Part shown: in pieces, positions 63,506-64,000 of the stretch
Position numbering within the stretch: position 1 is the first letter of the stretch
Layout of the letters: the number at the start of each line of letters is the position of its first letter
DNA from: Xanthomonas hortorum pv. pelargonii
GTDB taxonomy: Bacteria > Pseudomonadota > Gammaproteobacteria > Xanthomonadales > Xanthomonadaceae
NCBI RefSeq assembly: GCF_024499015.1
Contig: NZ_CP098604.1
Location: 434,001 to 498,000 of the forward strand
Reading direction: 5' to 3'
Length of the DNA: 64,000 nucleotides
Position numbers and translations under genes: made by a program
Notes under the pieces: generated by a model
What the model was told of the DNA's origin: nothing
The model's input: only the letters and a program-made list of their open reading frames with translations
Database searches by the model: none

Positions 63506-64000
63506 ATGAAGAACACACTTGTTGTTTCGTTGTTGCTCGGTTGCGTTGCAGTGTCCGGCCTGGCGCAAGCCGCGCAGTACATGGATGCCAATACGCTCAG
63601 CGCCGCGGCCACCGGCGAGCGTTTCAAATCCGGAGCCGACATGTTCCGCATGCTGCCAGGCTCGGTGGTTGCCGAGACCCTGCCGGCTGACGATGCGGAA
63701 CGATCAGCGCCCTTGTCCGGCAAGGCGCGCACAAGTGCTACTTCTTCGGTAGCCACAGGCAAGATTGCCGCACGCATCGGCCCGTATGCCGTAGTGCTGG
63801 ACAACACCGCGGGCGCTGCGCGCAGCGCTGGCGTCTCCGGCACCGAACGCACGTTGGCAGCGGCAGTGAACGAGCGCACCGGACGCGTGGTGCTGGTCAG
63901 GCCGCAACTGAAATTGACCGGCACCACGCCAGCCACCGCGACCTCGCTGGCAGGCAGCTCAGGCGGAACCATCGCCTATGCCTCCGAGGTGGATGGCAGC
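63506..64000 (+). CDS. Secreted protein of unknown function, partner of the kexin-like protease (partial)
   Basis: The first 165 codons are inside the window. The protein begins MKNTLVVSLLLGCVAVSGLAQA, a clear signal peptide of about 22 residues, then AQYMDANTLSAAATGERFKSGADMFRMLPGSVVAETLP, a Ser/Thr/Ala-rich stretch and KIAARIGPYAVVLDN and ERTGRVVLVRPQLKL, strand-rich by eye. I do not recognise a family. It starts two bases after the protease stop, so it is almost certainly cotranscribed. In Aeromonas sobria the kexin-like protease ASP needs a chaperone from the next gene; by analogy, this could be a maturation chaperone or inhibitor. Confidence 0.8.
   Translation, partial: MKNTLVVSLLLGCVAVSGLAQAAQYMDANTLSAAATGERFKSGADMFRMLPGSVVAETLPADDAERSAPLSGKARTSATSSVATGKIAARIGPYAVVLDNTAGAARSAGVSGTERTLAAAVNERTGRVVLVRPQLKLTGTTPATATSLAGSSGGTIAYASEVDGS

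Overview
The window is about 64 kb of GC-rich chromosome, almost certainly from the genus Xanthomonas (Gammaproteobacteria, Lysobacterales). Four things point there: the leuS-lptE-holA-nadD-rsfS-rlmH-maf-rng-yhdP block; a nucleotide pyrophosphatase whose active-site residues match the structurally characterised Xanthomonas NPP with a two-residue offset; several TonB-dependent receptors; and genus-typical dispersed repeats (GTAG-type REPs, GGGAATC heptads, 130-bp GGGAGAAGG elements). I cannot assign the species. I see no tRNA or rRNA gene, CRISPR array, insertion sequence or prophage. This is mainly core genome with scattered accessory genes.

Region 1 (1-16.0 kb). A minus-strand housekeeping series reads leuS, lptE, holA, nadD, rsfS, a J-domain protein, rlmH, maf, rng, yhdP (running off the left edge). 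It serves leucyl-tRNA charging, LPS assembly, replication clamp loading, NAD synthesis, ribosome silencing and methylation, RNA decay and envelope lipid transport. Plus-strand genes break into it: a SIMPL-domain protein, a TonB-like protein and a Tat-exported PhoX/DUF839 protein. A GGGAATC repeat lies in frame inside the nadD N-terminus.

Region 2 (16-34 kb). Mixed single genes and small operons: DUF998 membrane protein, CnoX/YbbN-type thioredoxin, DUF4442, DUF378, a periplasmic cyclophilin, an EamA exporter divergent from a LysR regulator, a small acidic protein, DUF4349 lipoprotein plus GFA enzyme, DUF885 lipoprotein peptidase, a fused ABC exporter, a pRiA4b ORF-3 protein, a CPA2 cation/proton antiporter, a serine hydrolase with RraA, and DUF72. 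Repeat elements cluster at 22.3 and 26.2-26.5 kb.

Region 3 (34-48.3 kb). A second EamA exporter, two cyclic-di-GMP proteins (GAF-GGDEF; PAS-GGDEF-EAL overlapping rluF), a DEAD-box helicase, an ECF sigma factor with a membrane partner, an S4 protein with an overlapping unknown gene, a UbiH/UbiM-type hydroxylase, MAPEG, DUF4019 and a ClpP-like COG3904 lipoprotein.

Region 4 (48.4-64 kb). Alkylation repair genes (Ada-AlkA and Ogt, abnormally overlapping because the AlkA stop and an Ogt ATG are both missing), the NPP phosphodiesterase, a ClC antiporter, bTHX, a probable zinc-uptake pair (MerC-like and ZnuD-like), MarR with an MFS carrier, a second TonB-dependent receptor, and a kexin-like secreted protease followed at once by a secreted protein of unknown function.

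I did not find a clear-cut undescribed multi-gene system. The best candidates for new biology are the kexin-like protease with its secreted partner, the ECF sigma factor with its four-helix membrane partner, the AlkA/Ogt overlap, the repeat-encoded NadD tail and several unexplained palindromes and repeats. All product assignments come from reading the sequence and recalling families; no search was run.
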